The position numbers and the translations under genes are program-made. 21,802 nt of DNA from JAWUWD01 sp034112085 (GTDB lineage Bacteria > Bacteroidota > Bacteroidia > Cytophagales > Cyclobacteriaceae), in NCBI GenBank assembly GCA_034112085.1, contig JAWUWD010000043.1:1-21802 (forward strand), in the 5' to 3' direction. The notes below the pieces were generated by a model. It saw only the letters and a program-made list of their open reading frames with translations, made no database searches and was not told the DNA's origin. Of this stretch, positions 1-7,611 are shown piece after piece; the stretch's first letter is position 1; every line of letters begins with the position of its first letter.

Positions 1-111
1 AATCCTGGCTTATTGAATAGAGTTCCCCAACATCAGATTGCTAGTTATTTAGGCGTAACTCCTGAGTCACTCAGTCGAATTAAAAAGCGAGCTTATCAGA
101 AGAAAGCGTAA
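1..111 (+). CDS. Crp/Fnr-family transcriptional regulator, C-terminal end (partial)
   Basis: An open frame runs from the window edge to the TAA at 109-111 and gives 36 residues. It contains the recognition-helix pattern of Crp/Fnr-type winged-helix regulators as found in Bacteroidota: VPQHQIASYLGVTPESLSRI, then a basic tail ending KKRAYQKKA. Only the DNA-binding end is present, so the cNMP-like sensor domain and the start lie outside the window. It converges on the DUF4386 gene with a gap of only 6 bases. Crp/Fnr regulators beside DUF4386 proteins are a recurring arrangement in this phylum (from memory), so the pair may be functionally linked. The ligand cannot be inferred. Confidence 0.8.
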   Translation, partial: NPGLLNRVPQHQIASYLGVTPESLSRIKKRAYQKKA

Positions 112-117
112 CCTTTC

Positions 118-831
118 CTAAGCTTTAACTTCTTTGATCATTCCTTTAATCAAGAGCCAAAACGCGAACCAAAACTCGGCAATAACAGCCAAAACGAGCA
201 AAGATGAAAACAACAAGTAAAGCACCTCTGAATCTATCAATGTAAACTGAATAAGACTATCCCCTGCATAACCAATACTTCCTACCAACATCAAAACACC
301 TAACCACTTTGGAGTTTTACCAGATTGTCGAATGACATAGCCAAGTGTGAAAAGATGAATAGCAAAGAAAATTTGCCAAGCCAATTCCCCATACTTATGT
401 GCCTTTAAGAATAGAAGCGTCAGAGATTCCAATTCTGATGAACTAAATGAACCGAGGTATTCAGGTTGGGCGATGATCATTGCAGGAATCATGTAATTAA
501 TAAGGTTCATTCCCATGATTATAGCCATAGCTAGTCTAGAATATGCAGCAATTGTCATACCTGTATCACTAAATGATTTAAACAGTTGATAAAGCATCAC
601 GGTGAGTAGCATCTCCATCACCATGACGGCAATGTCACCAGCGATACCCCATCTGAATAGCGATGTGTTGTCCAATAGATTTTGAAATGTGAGTGCTGCA
701 TTTCCATCTACCACTATTTCATTAGGCATATAGCCGATGCTAAAACCACCTATAATGGCAATGACAAGATAAAGTAGACCTGCTACTTTCGAATAAGCTT
801 TTCCTTGGGTTTGAAGTTTTGATAGCGTCAT
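118..831 (-). CDS. DUF4386 family integral membrane protein
   Basis: This 237-residue protein has several hydrophobic stretches: about 17-36 after the opening MTLSKLQTQGKAYSKVAGLL, then about 60-85, 95-120, 150-165, 175-195 and 203-230. The early AGLLYLVIAIIGGFSIGY segment and the overall length fit the DUF4386 family, multi-pass inner-membrane proteins of unknown function that are frequent in Bacteroidota. The ATG at 829-831 is the natural start, because the N-terminal amphipathic segment before the first helix is complete. It is convergent with the Crp/Fnr fragment. The first attC-like site begins about 95 bp upstream of its start, so this gene probably marks the chromosomal flank of the cassette array. 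No function is known. Confidence 0.8.
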   Translation of the reverse strand: MTLSKLQTQGKAYSKVAGLLYLVIAIIGGFSIGYMPNEIVVDGNAALTFQNLLDNTSLFRWGIAGDIAVMVMEMLLTVMLYQLFKSFSDTGMTIAAYSRLAMAIIMGMNLINYMIPAMIIAQPEYLGSFSSSELESLTLLFLKAHKYGELAWQIFFAIHLFTLGYVIRQSGKTPKWLGVLMLVGSIGYAGDSLIQFTLIDSEVLYLLFSSLLVLAVIAEFWFAFWLLIKGMIKEVKA

Positions 832-923
832 GTTATTATGTTTTTGTTCTTAGCAAAATTGAGGCTATAAATAAATAGATCCATTGACTTAAGATAAGAA
901 GTGATCATCCTATAAAGTAAACT

Positions 924-1199
924 GCCATATAACACGGTATAGAAACGCATGCCTTCACTCACGTTTCATCAAGTGAGTGCGACTCGTCCGTATCTTCTGT
1001 GTTTAGAGTTTCATGGCTGTTTAAGTAGGTCTTGCAGAAGCTAGTTGTTGTGGGTGGCCTGCACGCAGGTTCCGGCAGGTGATCATACAGAAAGGTTGTC
1101 GCTAAAGGCAATGCAACTTGGTTCGAAACACAGAAAATACTACTTTCATCACCATTAAGCACCGGATAGGCACAGCGTTCTATACGGGCGTTAGCCACA
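924..1199 (+). repeat. Long attC-like site S1 (about 270 nt)
   Basis: The left core is GCCATATAAC (924-933) and the right core GTTAGCCACA (1190-1199). Just inside, GTATAGAAACGC (937-948) pairs with GCGTTCTATAC (1175-1185), leaving one extra A on the left arm, like the extrahelical base of integron attC sites. A second nested stem pairs 990-1004 with 1126-1140 (15 bp, one mismatch). Internal hairpins are CACTCAC/GTGAGTG near 956-980 and CCTGC/GCAGG at 1058-1069. It is a near copy of the site at 3360-3635. No target-site duplication flanks it. Its left core has no partner in the window, so its cassette start lies elsewhere or has been lost. The antisense open frame across it is a by-product. 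Confidence 0.7.
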
Positions 1200-1602
1200 A
1201 CCAATATATTCATGAGAAAATCAAAGAAATTGATTTGTAACGCACACCTTAAGCCTTTTATGGGTCATTTGACTCCTTCTTGATGGCTATCAGGGCAAAC
1301 CCTTCAGCGTCAATGCACAGAAAACTATAAATGTTTCGTATTGTGCCGATATAGTGCATTGCTGTAGCCGAATTCTAGTAGCAATGTGGTTGCTAAATTG
1401 ACTTTATTCATTCCCTTCACATGCTTCTGATATAAGATATATAAATCTAGAGCTAATTAATAGTTTTAACTAAGTAATTAGTTGTTTAACTATCATTTTG
1501 GTTTCTTAGCAAGAAATAAATCCATGAACTATGAAACAACTCCCTATTACTTTCCTGTCTTTTACATTTTTTTCAATTAGAAGAGTCACAATCAAAATAA
1601 TT
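1200..1602. other. Leader region of cassette 1 (about 400 bp, no gene seen)
   Basis: Between the right core of S1 and the chosen start of the amidohydrolase I find no convincing coding frame. It contains a 7-bp inverted repeat CATTGCT/AGCAATG at 1357-1386 with a 16-nt loop, and a small AGGG/CCCT hairpin near 1299. The last 160 bases are AT-rich and are the likeliest place for the promoter of the downstream gene. The string TTCTTAGCAA (1503-1512), followed by ATAAATCCAT (1516-1525), echoes 847-856 and 871-884 upstream of S1. Confidence 0.4.
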
Positions 1603-3357
1603 ATGAGAAACCTACTTTATTTTTTAGCGATATTAAGCATAGGGAGTTCAGGATGCCAAGAATCAATAGAATGTGAATTAGTCATAACAAATGTAAATGT
1701 AGTTGACGTAAAGAGTGGAGCAATCAATTTTGGGATGGATGTTGCCATCAAAGCAGACAGCATTATTTCGATTACTAAGAACAAAACATTCAATTTTAAC
1801 TCAATACAAACTATTGTCGGGAGTGAACAGTATTTAATTCCAGGGCTATGGGATATGCATACGCATACCTCTCTTAACTTTAAAGACTATTTGCCCATGC
1901 TTATAGCTAATGGCGTAACAGGCATAAGAGAGATGCAAGACAACAGTGGAGCAATGGCTGAATTTCTGAAAGAGGAAAAAGCAGACTCTTTGCTTATCCC
2001 CGAAATAGTGACTTCGGGAGCCTTGGTAGATGGGTACCCTTCAAATCGCGCCAACTCTGATGTAGCCAGGACTCCAGAAGAGGGCCGTGAAATTGTTAGA
2101 AAACAGAAATCAGCTGGAGTTGATTTTATCAAAGTATATTCGAAACTTGATCGAGACGTGTATCTCGCGATAGCTGATGAATGCAAAAAACTAGATATTC
2201 AATTTAGTGGACATATTCCTAGAACAGTAACTTTAGAAGATGCGGTAACAGCAGGACAACGATCAATAGAACATTTTAGTGACATTCTTGAGTATACATC
2301 ATCAAAGAAAGACTATTTAGATTCTATCGAACACGGCATAATCAAGAATGATATCAGGCAGAAATATTCAATGTCGCAGAGAGAATTTTTAGTAGAGACA
2401 TTTGTTGAAAATAAGACGAAGGATCTGAACAAATTGATAGGTGACAGTAAAACATGGATATGTCCCTCTTCTGTCACCAATCGGATGTACAGTTACATAA
2501 ACGACTCATCATTCTCTAATGATCCACGAGTATATTATTTGCCTCCGGCTTGGGGAAGTGATTTTGAAATTTCTAGACACAGCTACTTTAAGACCCTTTC
2601 AAAGGAGGATTTTCAGAAAGAAAGGAATTGGTATCACTTGGGTTTATCAGTGATGAATAAGATGCCTCATAACAGGTTTTTAGCAGGGACTGACATTGGG
2701 ATGATGTACATTTTCCCAGGATTTAGTTTACATGATGAACTCCAAATATTTGTAGAAGGTGCTGGTTTCACCCCCTTGGAGGCCATACAAACTGCCACGA
2801 TCAACCCTGCGATATTCCTAGGAATTGAACAAAAAATCGGAACAGTCGAGGAAGGTAAATTAGCTAACTTGGTGTTGCTATCGTCCGACCCCTTACAGGA
2901 TATCAATAATACTCGGAAAATTAATGGCGTTTTCTTGAGAGGGAAATATCACAATGGTGACTCCCTGAGAGCGAGAATTGAGAAAATAGCTAAATGGAAT
3001 AAAACACCTAACATCAAAGAAGCGATAGAGCCTATTGTATTGAAAGAAGGAGTTGAATCAGGTATTGCCAAATACTTGGAATTAAAAGAGTCTTCGCCTG
3101 AAAAATACAAATTTGATAAACTGCAATTGAATTCACTAGGCTACGCTCTATTAACACTAGAGAGACCATTCGATGCAGTGAAAATTTTCGAATTCAATGT
3201 GAAATTATTTCCAAAGAGTGGGAATTTGTACGATAGTTTAAGTGACGGCTATCTGGCCACTGGAGAAATGGAAAAAGCTATTGAAACAATAAAAAAGGCA
3301 CAATCATTTGGCTACAAATTGTCAAATGACAAGCAAAAAATTATTGAAAACTCATAA
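1603..3357 (+). CDS. Amidohydrolase-family lipoprotein with C-terminal TPR-like region
   Basis: This is a metal-dependent hydrolase of the amidohydrolase superfamily (imidazolonepropionase/prolidase-like branch), 584 residues from the ATG at 1603. I prefer this start to the in-frame ATG at 1531 because MRNLLYFLAILSIGSSGC is a short lipoprotein signal with Cys18. Visible metal-site elements are GLWDMHTHTS (His86, His88), the likely carboxylated Lys in VDFIKVYSK, His in FSGHIP, His in RSIEHFSD and Asp in FLAGTDIG. The barrel closes with the typical EGKLANLVLLSSDPL. About 90 C-terminal residues look like TPR helices (FNVKLFPKSGNLYDSLSDGY), an arrangement often attached to exported hydrolases in Bacteroidota. 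Substrate is unknown. The stop is 2 bases from the left core of the next attC-like site, as expected for a cassette gene. It is large for cassette cargo. Confidence 0.85.
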   Translation: MRNLLYFLAILSIGSSGCQESIECELVITNVNVVDVKSGAINFGMDVAIKADSIISITKNKTFNFNSIQTIVGSEQYLIPGLWDMHTHTSLNFKDYLPMLIANGVTGIREMQDNSGAMAEFLKEEKADSLLIPEIVTSGALVDGYPSNRANSDVARTPEEGREIVRKQKSAGVDFIKVYSKLDRDVYLAIADECKKLDIQFSGHIPRTVTLEDAVTAGQRSIEHFSDILEYTSSKKDYLDSIEHGIIKNDIRQKYSMSQREFLVETFVENKTKDLNKLIGDSKTWICPSSVTNRMYSYINDSSFSNDPRVYYLPPAWGSDFEISRHSYFKTLSKEDFQKERNWYHLGLSVMNKMPHNRFLAGTDIGMMYIFPGFSLHDELQIFVEGAGFTPLEAIQTATINPAIFLGIEQKIGTVEEGKLANLVLLSSDPLQDINNTRKINGVFLRGKYHNGDSLRARIEKIAKWNKTPNIKEAIEPIVLKEGVESGIAKYLELKESSPEKYKFDKLQLNSLGYALLTLERPFDAVKIFEFNVKLFPKSGNLYDSLSDGYLATGEMEKAIETIKKAQSFGYKLSNDKQKIIENS

Positions 3358-3359
3358 TA

Positions 3360-3635
3360 TGTGGCTAACACGGTATAGAAACGCATGCCTTTACTCACAT
3401 TTATTTGAGTCCATGCGACTAGTCCGTATTTTCTGTGTTTTGAGTTTCATGGCTGATTAAGTGGGTCTCGACAAAGCATATTTTAGTGGTTGGCCTGCAC
3501 GCAGGTTCCGGCAGGAAATAACGTAGAAAGGTTGTCGCTAACTTCTGTGCAACTTGCAGGGAAACACAGAAAATACTACTTTCATCACTATTAAGCACCG
3601 GATAGGCACAGCGTTCTATACGGGCGTTGTAAGGC
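3360..3635 (+). repeat. Long attC-like site S2 (about 270 nt)
   Basis: Left core TGTGGCTAAC (3360-3369), right core GTTGTAAGGC (3626-3635). GTATAGAAACGC (3373-3384) pairs with GCGTTCTATAC (3611-3621) with one unpaired A on the left arm. A perfect 15-bp nested stem joins 3426-3440 to 3562-3576. Small hairpins are GCATG/CATGC with ACTCA/TGAGT at 3383-3416 and the CCTGCacGCAGG element. It is clearly homologous to S1 across its full length, while the flanking cores differ completely between the two copies. That argues for cassette recombination rather than transposition of the repeat. It occupies the whole gap between the amidohydrolase and the beta-barrel gene. Confidence 0.75.
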
Positions 3636-3648
3636 ATTAAACCAAATC

Positions 3649-4268
3649 ATGAGAAGAATTTTTTTAATGAGTATAATGGTAATTGTTGTGCTCTCAAGTA
3701 AATGTTATGGGCAACTCGAAACAGGGATATCATTTGGATTAAACTACAACAGCCTTGACAGCGATGAAGATTTTGGATCTTGGAAGAATGGTGTCGGGTT
3801 TAATGTGAGCGGCTTATTAGAGAAATCATTTAACAAAATAAGTGTAATGACTAAACCTGGTTATTCATTTAATAACATGAAAAGGACTCTGTTTGACACT
3901 AAAGACAATCTTTCTCTTCACTATTTATCATTACCAATAATATTAACATACAAACCACTTGAATTCTTAAAAGTAGCAGTCGGTCCGGAATTTAAATTGT
4001 TACTCCATCAAAATGAGCTGAATATAAAATCAACTTTCGATAATGATGATTTTAAGAGAGTTGATTATGGAGTTAGGGTAGAACTATTTTTCACATTATC
4101 TAAGGCAGTTGATTTATCAATAGGAAGTTATTTGGTCTTCAATACAATAACGAACTTGAATTTAGAAGTATAGACCCCCTTGACCCAGTCGTTGGAGAAA
4201 ACCTTAGGCTTTATCGATTAAATTCATTCGACATGTCAATTAATTATCGTTTCTCAAAAAACGAATAA
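3649..4268 (+). pseudogene. Outer-membrane beta-barrel protein, frameshifted near its C-terminus
   Basis: The open frame from the ATG at 3649 gives 174 residues to a stop at 4171-4173. It has a signal peptide (MRRIFLMSIMVIVVLSSKCYG) and alternating amphipathic strands such as LHYLSLPIILTYKP, LKVAVGPEFKLLL and VDYGVRVELFFTL, typical of small porin-like barrels (PorT/OMP_b-brl type). The reading continues in another frame from about 4146 as NNELEFRSIDPLDPVVGE and ends LNSFDMSINYRFSKNE at the TAA 4266-4268, a classic last beta strand ending in F. A single-base loss near 4140-4150 therefore broke a gene of about 206 codons. The repaired gene would end one base before the left core of the next site, exactly as in a compact cassette. 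A sequencing error could give the same picture. Ligand unknown. Confidence 0.7.
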
Positions 4269-4269
4269 C

Positions 4270-4422
4270 GCCTTACAACAGCCTGCACGCAGGTTCCGGC
4301 TGGTGATCACGCAGAAAGGTTGTCGCTAATCTCTGTGCAGCTTGCAGGGAAACACAGAAAATACTACTTTCATAACCATTAAGTTCTGGATAGGCACAGC
4401 GTTCTATACGGGCGTTAACTAC
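4270..4422 (+). repeat. Arm-deleted attC-like site S3
   Basis: Left core GCCTTACAAC (4270-4279), right core GTTAACTAC (4414-4422). The body from 4280 matches the right half of S1 and S2, from the CCTGCacGCAGG hairpin through the GCGTTCTATAC right arm to GGGC. The roughly 110 bases holding the left arm (the GTATAGAAACGC and GTATTTTCTGTG strands) are missing. The left core still matches its cassette start perfectly, so the deletion came after the cassette was inserted. Without its left arm the site cannot form the outer stem, so it is probably inactive. Confidence 0.65.
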
Positions 4423-4765
4423 AAATTCTCTTTGTTCAGTTCTACAATTATAGATTTATCTTCTTCGCTAAGTTTCCATAATTCTTGTCTAAGGTTATCA
4501 AATTGACAGCCAAACAAATTAGGGCTTCCTTGCTTCAAACATCTATTTGGGTATTCATAAAGTATATTTGAAATATCATATTTATGACCTTTAACTAATA
4601 AGCCACCTGTGTGTCAATAAGCATATTGTTGCATACTATCACCTGCTTGTTTATATGCTTCAACCCTAATTTGTTTAGCTACACCTGTAACTTCTGCAAT
4701 CCATCTAATTATTTTTTTCTTTTTATTTAAGTTCTAGTTTATTTATCCGTTCATCAGTAGTTAAC
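4419..4765 (-). pseudogene. Broken antisense gene of cassette 3 (unrecognised product)
   Basis: On the minus strand an open frame reads from about 4733 to a stop at 4419-4421: KKKIIRWIAEVTGVAKQIR, then AYKQAGDSMQQYAY, an in-frame TGA at 4614-4616, then HTGGLLVKGHKYDISNILYE and a tail ending LSEEDKSIIVELNKENL. Before it, in another frame, LLTTDERINKLELK followed by TAA suggests the true N-terminus, with a frameshift in the A-rich run near 4722-4733. The gene is about 110-115 codons long and fills the cassette from core to core: its stop overlaps the right core of S3 and its putative TTG start overlaps S4. I do not recognise the family. It is the only cassette gene on the minus strand. Alternative: TGA readthrough or a sequencing error. 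Confidence 0.5.
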
Positions 4766-4815
4766 AATGTATAAAACCCATAGAAAAAACGGATCTTATA
4801 CTAAGCGTTGGCAAA
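4757..4815 (+). repeat. Short attC-like site S4
   Basis: Left core GTAGTTAAC (4757-4765), spacer AAT, left arm GTATAA (4769-4774), a 21-nt loop region, right arm TTATAC (4796-4801), spacer TAAGC, right core GTTGGCAAA (4807-4815). The 3-nt and 5-nt spacers and simple arms give a conventional attC layout of under 60 nt. The left core is complementary to 4414-4422 and the right core to 7532-7540. A plus-strand open frame crossing it from 4767 has no coding character. Confidence 0.65.
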
Positions 4816-4920
4816 CATTATGCCCCGCCCTGAATAACGGCTACACATCACGTAGCAAAATGTATAAAAATGACGGAATTATCAGGCGATATAGCGAAGG
4901 CTATAAACTCAATTTAAAAT

Positions 4921-7527
4921 ATGAAAAAAGCAATCTTAATTATTTTCGGTGTTTGGTTTATTTCAATATCAGCTCAAGCACATACTGCGAAATTCTCAAT
5001 TGGAATTTCAACAGAAACTAATAAGCAAAACAACATAGTGACTGCACCGCAGGGAGATACACTGCCGATTGAGGGTACTGTATACCAAGTATGTCTAGGG
5101 GTGCATGAAGAAACATTTACTATTATCTTAGACTCCCCTAAGCCCGGTGTCGTAGATGGCGAAATAATTAATCTGGAAGTGGTAAGTGAGGATTTCAAAC
5201 AGCAATTTTATAACGAGATGGAATCTATCGAGAGAAAGCTCAAGGCTAAGGCCGGATCCAATGGATGGGATGAGAATAGTGTCCGAAGGAAACTCAACCC
5301 CAGAGTGAGATTGACCAACGGCAATATCCCTCTCACTAATACTTCAAAATGGTCGATTATCAATGTCGATTATGATGCGGTTATATCAAGGAAATCATCT
5401 GTTCAAAAATTACCTGGCACTGGTGAATCAATAGTGCTCGTTATTCAAGTCTCAGCTAATGATTCAGAACCCATAGTAACCCCGGCTAAAATGAGTGATT
5501 ATGTATTTGGCACTGATGGTCATTCACCCAGTCTTGCTTCTCAGTTCGCTGCTATTTCATTCGGCAAGAAAACTCTTGTTCCCGCCACGGGGCCTTCTGT
5601 TGTAGACGGAGTGATTCAGGTAGCTATCGACCATGATGTGATCGGTGTAGATGGTCAAACAGCTGGCTGGAGGAATGCAGCTATAGCAGCAGCAAATGCA
5701 AAGCTTGGTTTTAGCTTGACAAGCCAATTTCACCTCGTCATGATTATTTGCCCACCCGGTATGGCAGGTGCTTGGCAGGGGTATGCAAACGTTGATCATT
5801 GGATGAGCGTGTATAAACATACTAAAACAGACAACATAAACGTTACCATGCATGAAACAGGTCACAATATGAATTTGGCTCATTCTGGTGAAGCAGGCTT
5901 GGCATATGGTGATAATACCGGATATATGGGCCACAAAACTACCACCTATTCTGCTTACAATGGAGCCAAGAGCTCTCAATTAGGTTGGTATAGTGATAGA
6001 GAATTTGTCATCTCGGATGCCACGGATTCGTGGACCGGTAATTTGGTTGGGGTGGTCGATTATGCCAAGGCGTCAGGCGATGAACAGGTACTCCTAAAGG
6101 TCCAGGGTGCCAATGGGGATGATATCCATATAGCCTTCAATAGAAAAAAAGGGTTCAACAGCGACACTAAGGAGTCTGCTAATCAAATAACGGTTACTAA
6201 ACGGGGCTCGAACCCAGGATATTCCCAGTCCTGGCTTCTTGCTAAACTTGACCTGGAGGACTCTGTGTATGTAGTCAACGATTTTGGCGGCAGCAACAAT
6301 GATCTTTACATCAAGGTTGATGATATTGTGTATGGCTCGAATGTTGATTATGCCGAGGTATCGGTAAACTTTACTGCTGGATATCCAGGTAATGTGCAAT
6401 TTTCTACACAAACTTTTTATGCAAATGAGTCTCAAGGTACTGTTTCAGTAACAGTTCAACGTTCAGCTGGATCACTAGGTGCAGCTTCAGTAGAATACGC
6501 ATTATCAACGGGCAGTTCAGCAACTTTAGGATCTGATTTTAATTTTTCACCTGGAACTTTATACTGGGCAGATGGAGAAGATGGTTTAAAGACATTTGAT
6601 ATTGATATATTGCAAGACGGAAACATTGAGGATGATAAAACAATAAATCTGGTTTTACAAAATGTAACAGGAGCCTCTTTGAGTTCTCTAGTTGAAGCTA
6701 CTGTAACTCTTGAGGATGATGATTTAAATGAAGTTGAAGTTTCAATTTCTACCGGTAGTGATGATGTTGAAGAAAGACAGGATGGTACGTTGGATATGAG
6801 TAGTTCAGATCTTGAAATGGTTTATGATGGCTTTGATCAGGTAATTGGTTTAAGATTTAATAATATCAATGTTCCTCAATCGGCAAATATCTTAAATGCT
6901 TATATTCAATTTACAGTTGATGAAGCAACAAGTAATGAAACAAATTTGATTATACATGGGGAAAATATTGGTGATGCTCAAACTTTTGATTCTCAGAATG
7001 TGAGTTCAAGATCAAATACTTCAAACATAGTAAATTGGTCAGTTCCAGCATGGTCTTCAGCTGGATTATACGGTGAAGATCAACGAACACCAGACCTATC
7101 TTCAATAGTAACAGAGATTGTAAATTTACAAGATTGGATACTTGGAAATTCCATGGTATTTAAAATAACTGGGTTAGGTAAAAGAGTTGCTGAATCTTAT
7201 GAAGGAGCCAAAACATCATGTGCAAAACTTCATATTGAATATAGTAATCCTCATACAGTACTTGGAGTTGGAATCATAGAAAATGATTTTAGAGATAAAC
7301 TACTACTCTACCCAAATCCAACAAGTGGTAACTTCTCCATTGATCTAGGAAGTATGCACGAATCAGTATCCATATCAATAACTGATATAACAGGAAGACT
7401 AGTTCACTCAAAAACCTTTAAGAATAGTCAACTACTTAACTTAAAATTAGCAGAGCCTACAGGGGTTTATATTTTAATAATTGAATCGGAAGATCAAAAT
7501 TATGTCATTAGATTGGTAAAAGAATAA
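4921..7527 (+). CDS. Secreted M11-type metallopeptidase with Calx-beta and T9SS sorting domains
   Basis: This 868-residue exported protease has a signal peptide at 1-20 (MKKAILIIFGVWFISISAQA). A propeptide-like region precedes a gametolysin (M11)-like zinc peptidase domain with HETGHNMNLAH, i.e. HExxHxxxxxH with zinc ligands His311, His315 and His321, catalytic Glu312 and a likely Met-turn at YMG (Met336). QLGWYSDREFV matches the conserved QLGW after the active site in this family. From about 491 there is a Calx-beta domain (EYALSTGSSATLGSDF to TLEDDD). Then comes a beta-sandwich domain about 605-775 (DLSSIVTEIVN, GAKTSCAKLHIEY). From 794 a type A T9SS sorting domain begins LLLYPNPTSGNF and ends VIRLVKE. 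The protein should be translocated to the cell surface and digest extracellular protein. It is the cargo of cassette 4, ending 4 bases before the next core. Base composition drops near 6390, at the Calx-beta boundary. Confidence 0.88.
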   Translation: MKKAILIIFGVWFISISAQAHTAKFSIGISTETNKQNNIVTAPQGDTLPIEGTVYQVCLGVHEETFTIILDSPKPGVVDGEIINLEVVSEDFKQQFYNEMESIERKLKAKAGSNGWDENSVRRKLNPRVRLTNGNIPLTNTSKWSIINVDYDAVISRKSSVQKLPGTGESIVLVIQVSANDSEPIVTPAKMSDYVFGTDGHSPSLASQFAAISFGKKTLVPATGPSVVDGVIQVAIDHDVIGVDGQTAGWRNAAIAAANAKLGFSLTSQFHLVMIICPPGMAGAWQGYANVDHWMSVYKHTKTDNINVTMHETGHNMNLAHSGEAGLAYGDNTGYMGHKTTTYSAYNGAKSSQLGWYSDREFVISDATDSWTGNLVGVVDYAKASGDEQVLLKVQGANGDDIHIAFNRKKGFNSDTKESANQITVTKRGSNPGYSQSWLLAKLDLEDSVYVVNDFGGSNNDLYIKVDDIVYGSNVDYAEVSVNFTAGYPGNVQFSTQTFYANESQGTVSVTVQRSAGSLGAASVEYALSTGSSATLGSDFNFSPGTLYWADGEDGLKTFDIDILQDGNIEDDKTINLVLQNVTGASLSSLVEATVTLEDDDLNEVEVSISTGSDDVEERQDGTLDMSSSDLEMVYDGFDQVIGLRFNNINVPQSANILNAYIQFTVDEATSNETNLIIHGENIGDAQTFDSQNVSSRSNTSNIVNWSVPAWSSAGLYGEDQRTPDLSSIVTEIVNLQDWILGNSMVFKITGLGKRVAESYEGAKTSCAKLHIEYSNPHTVLGVGIIENDFRDKLLLYPNPTSGNFSIDLGSMHESVSISITDITGRLVHSKTFKNSQLLNLKLAEPTGVYILIIESEDQNYVIRLVKE

Positions 7528-7531
7528 ACGA

Positions 7532-7588
7532 TTTGCCAACAAGACCTAAACTGCATTAAAACGCAGTTTAGCCAAACCGTTGTAATTA
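7532..7588 (+). repeat. Short attC-like site S5
   Basis: Left core TTTGCCAAC (7532-7540), a perfect stem TAAACTGC (7547-7554) with GCAGTTTA (7563-7570) around an 8-nt loop, then GCCAAACC and right core GTTGTAATTA (7579-7588). The left core matches the cassette start at 4807. The right core matches 9615-9624 perfectly and 8064-8073 with one mismatch. The hairpin lies just after the protease stop and could also help end transcription, though no T-run follows it. Confidence 0.65.
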
Positions 7589-7611
7589 ATTAGACAACAT
7601 AAAATATAAAT

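Noticed and set aside
959..1213. Minus-strand 84-codon open frame (MNILVVANARIERCAYPVL...)
   Set aside because: It lies inside the attC-like element S1. The similar 72-codon frame at 3419-3637 follows from the homology of S1 and S2. The frame conservation reflects nucleotide structure, and both ends coincide with the recombination cores, so I do not call proteins.
1531..1602. Upstream in-frame ATG for the amidohydrolase
   Set aside because: It would bury the lipoprotein signal MRNLLYFLAILSIGSSGC behind 24 residues containing basic and polar positions. The ATG at 1603 gives a standard signal.
924..3635. S1/S2 as MITEs or IS remnants with terminal inverted repeats
   Set aside because: The ends are inverted repeats, but there is no target-site duplication, and the variable bases next to the ends pair across the intervening gene, not across the repeat. 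That favours attC.
4767..5021. Plus-strand 84-codon open frame
   Set aside because: It crosses S4 and overlaps the protease signal-peptide region in another frame. No family resemblance and unlikely composition.
5557..5979. Minus-strand 140-codon open frame inside the protease gene
   Set aside because: It is a shadow of the well-supported M11 catalytic domain; its Cys/His-rich translation has no recognisable domain.
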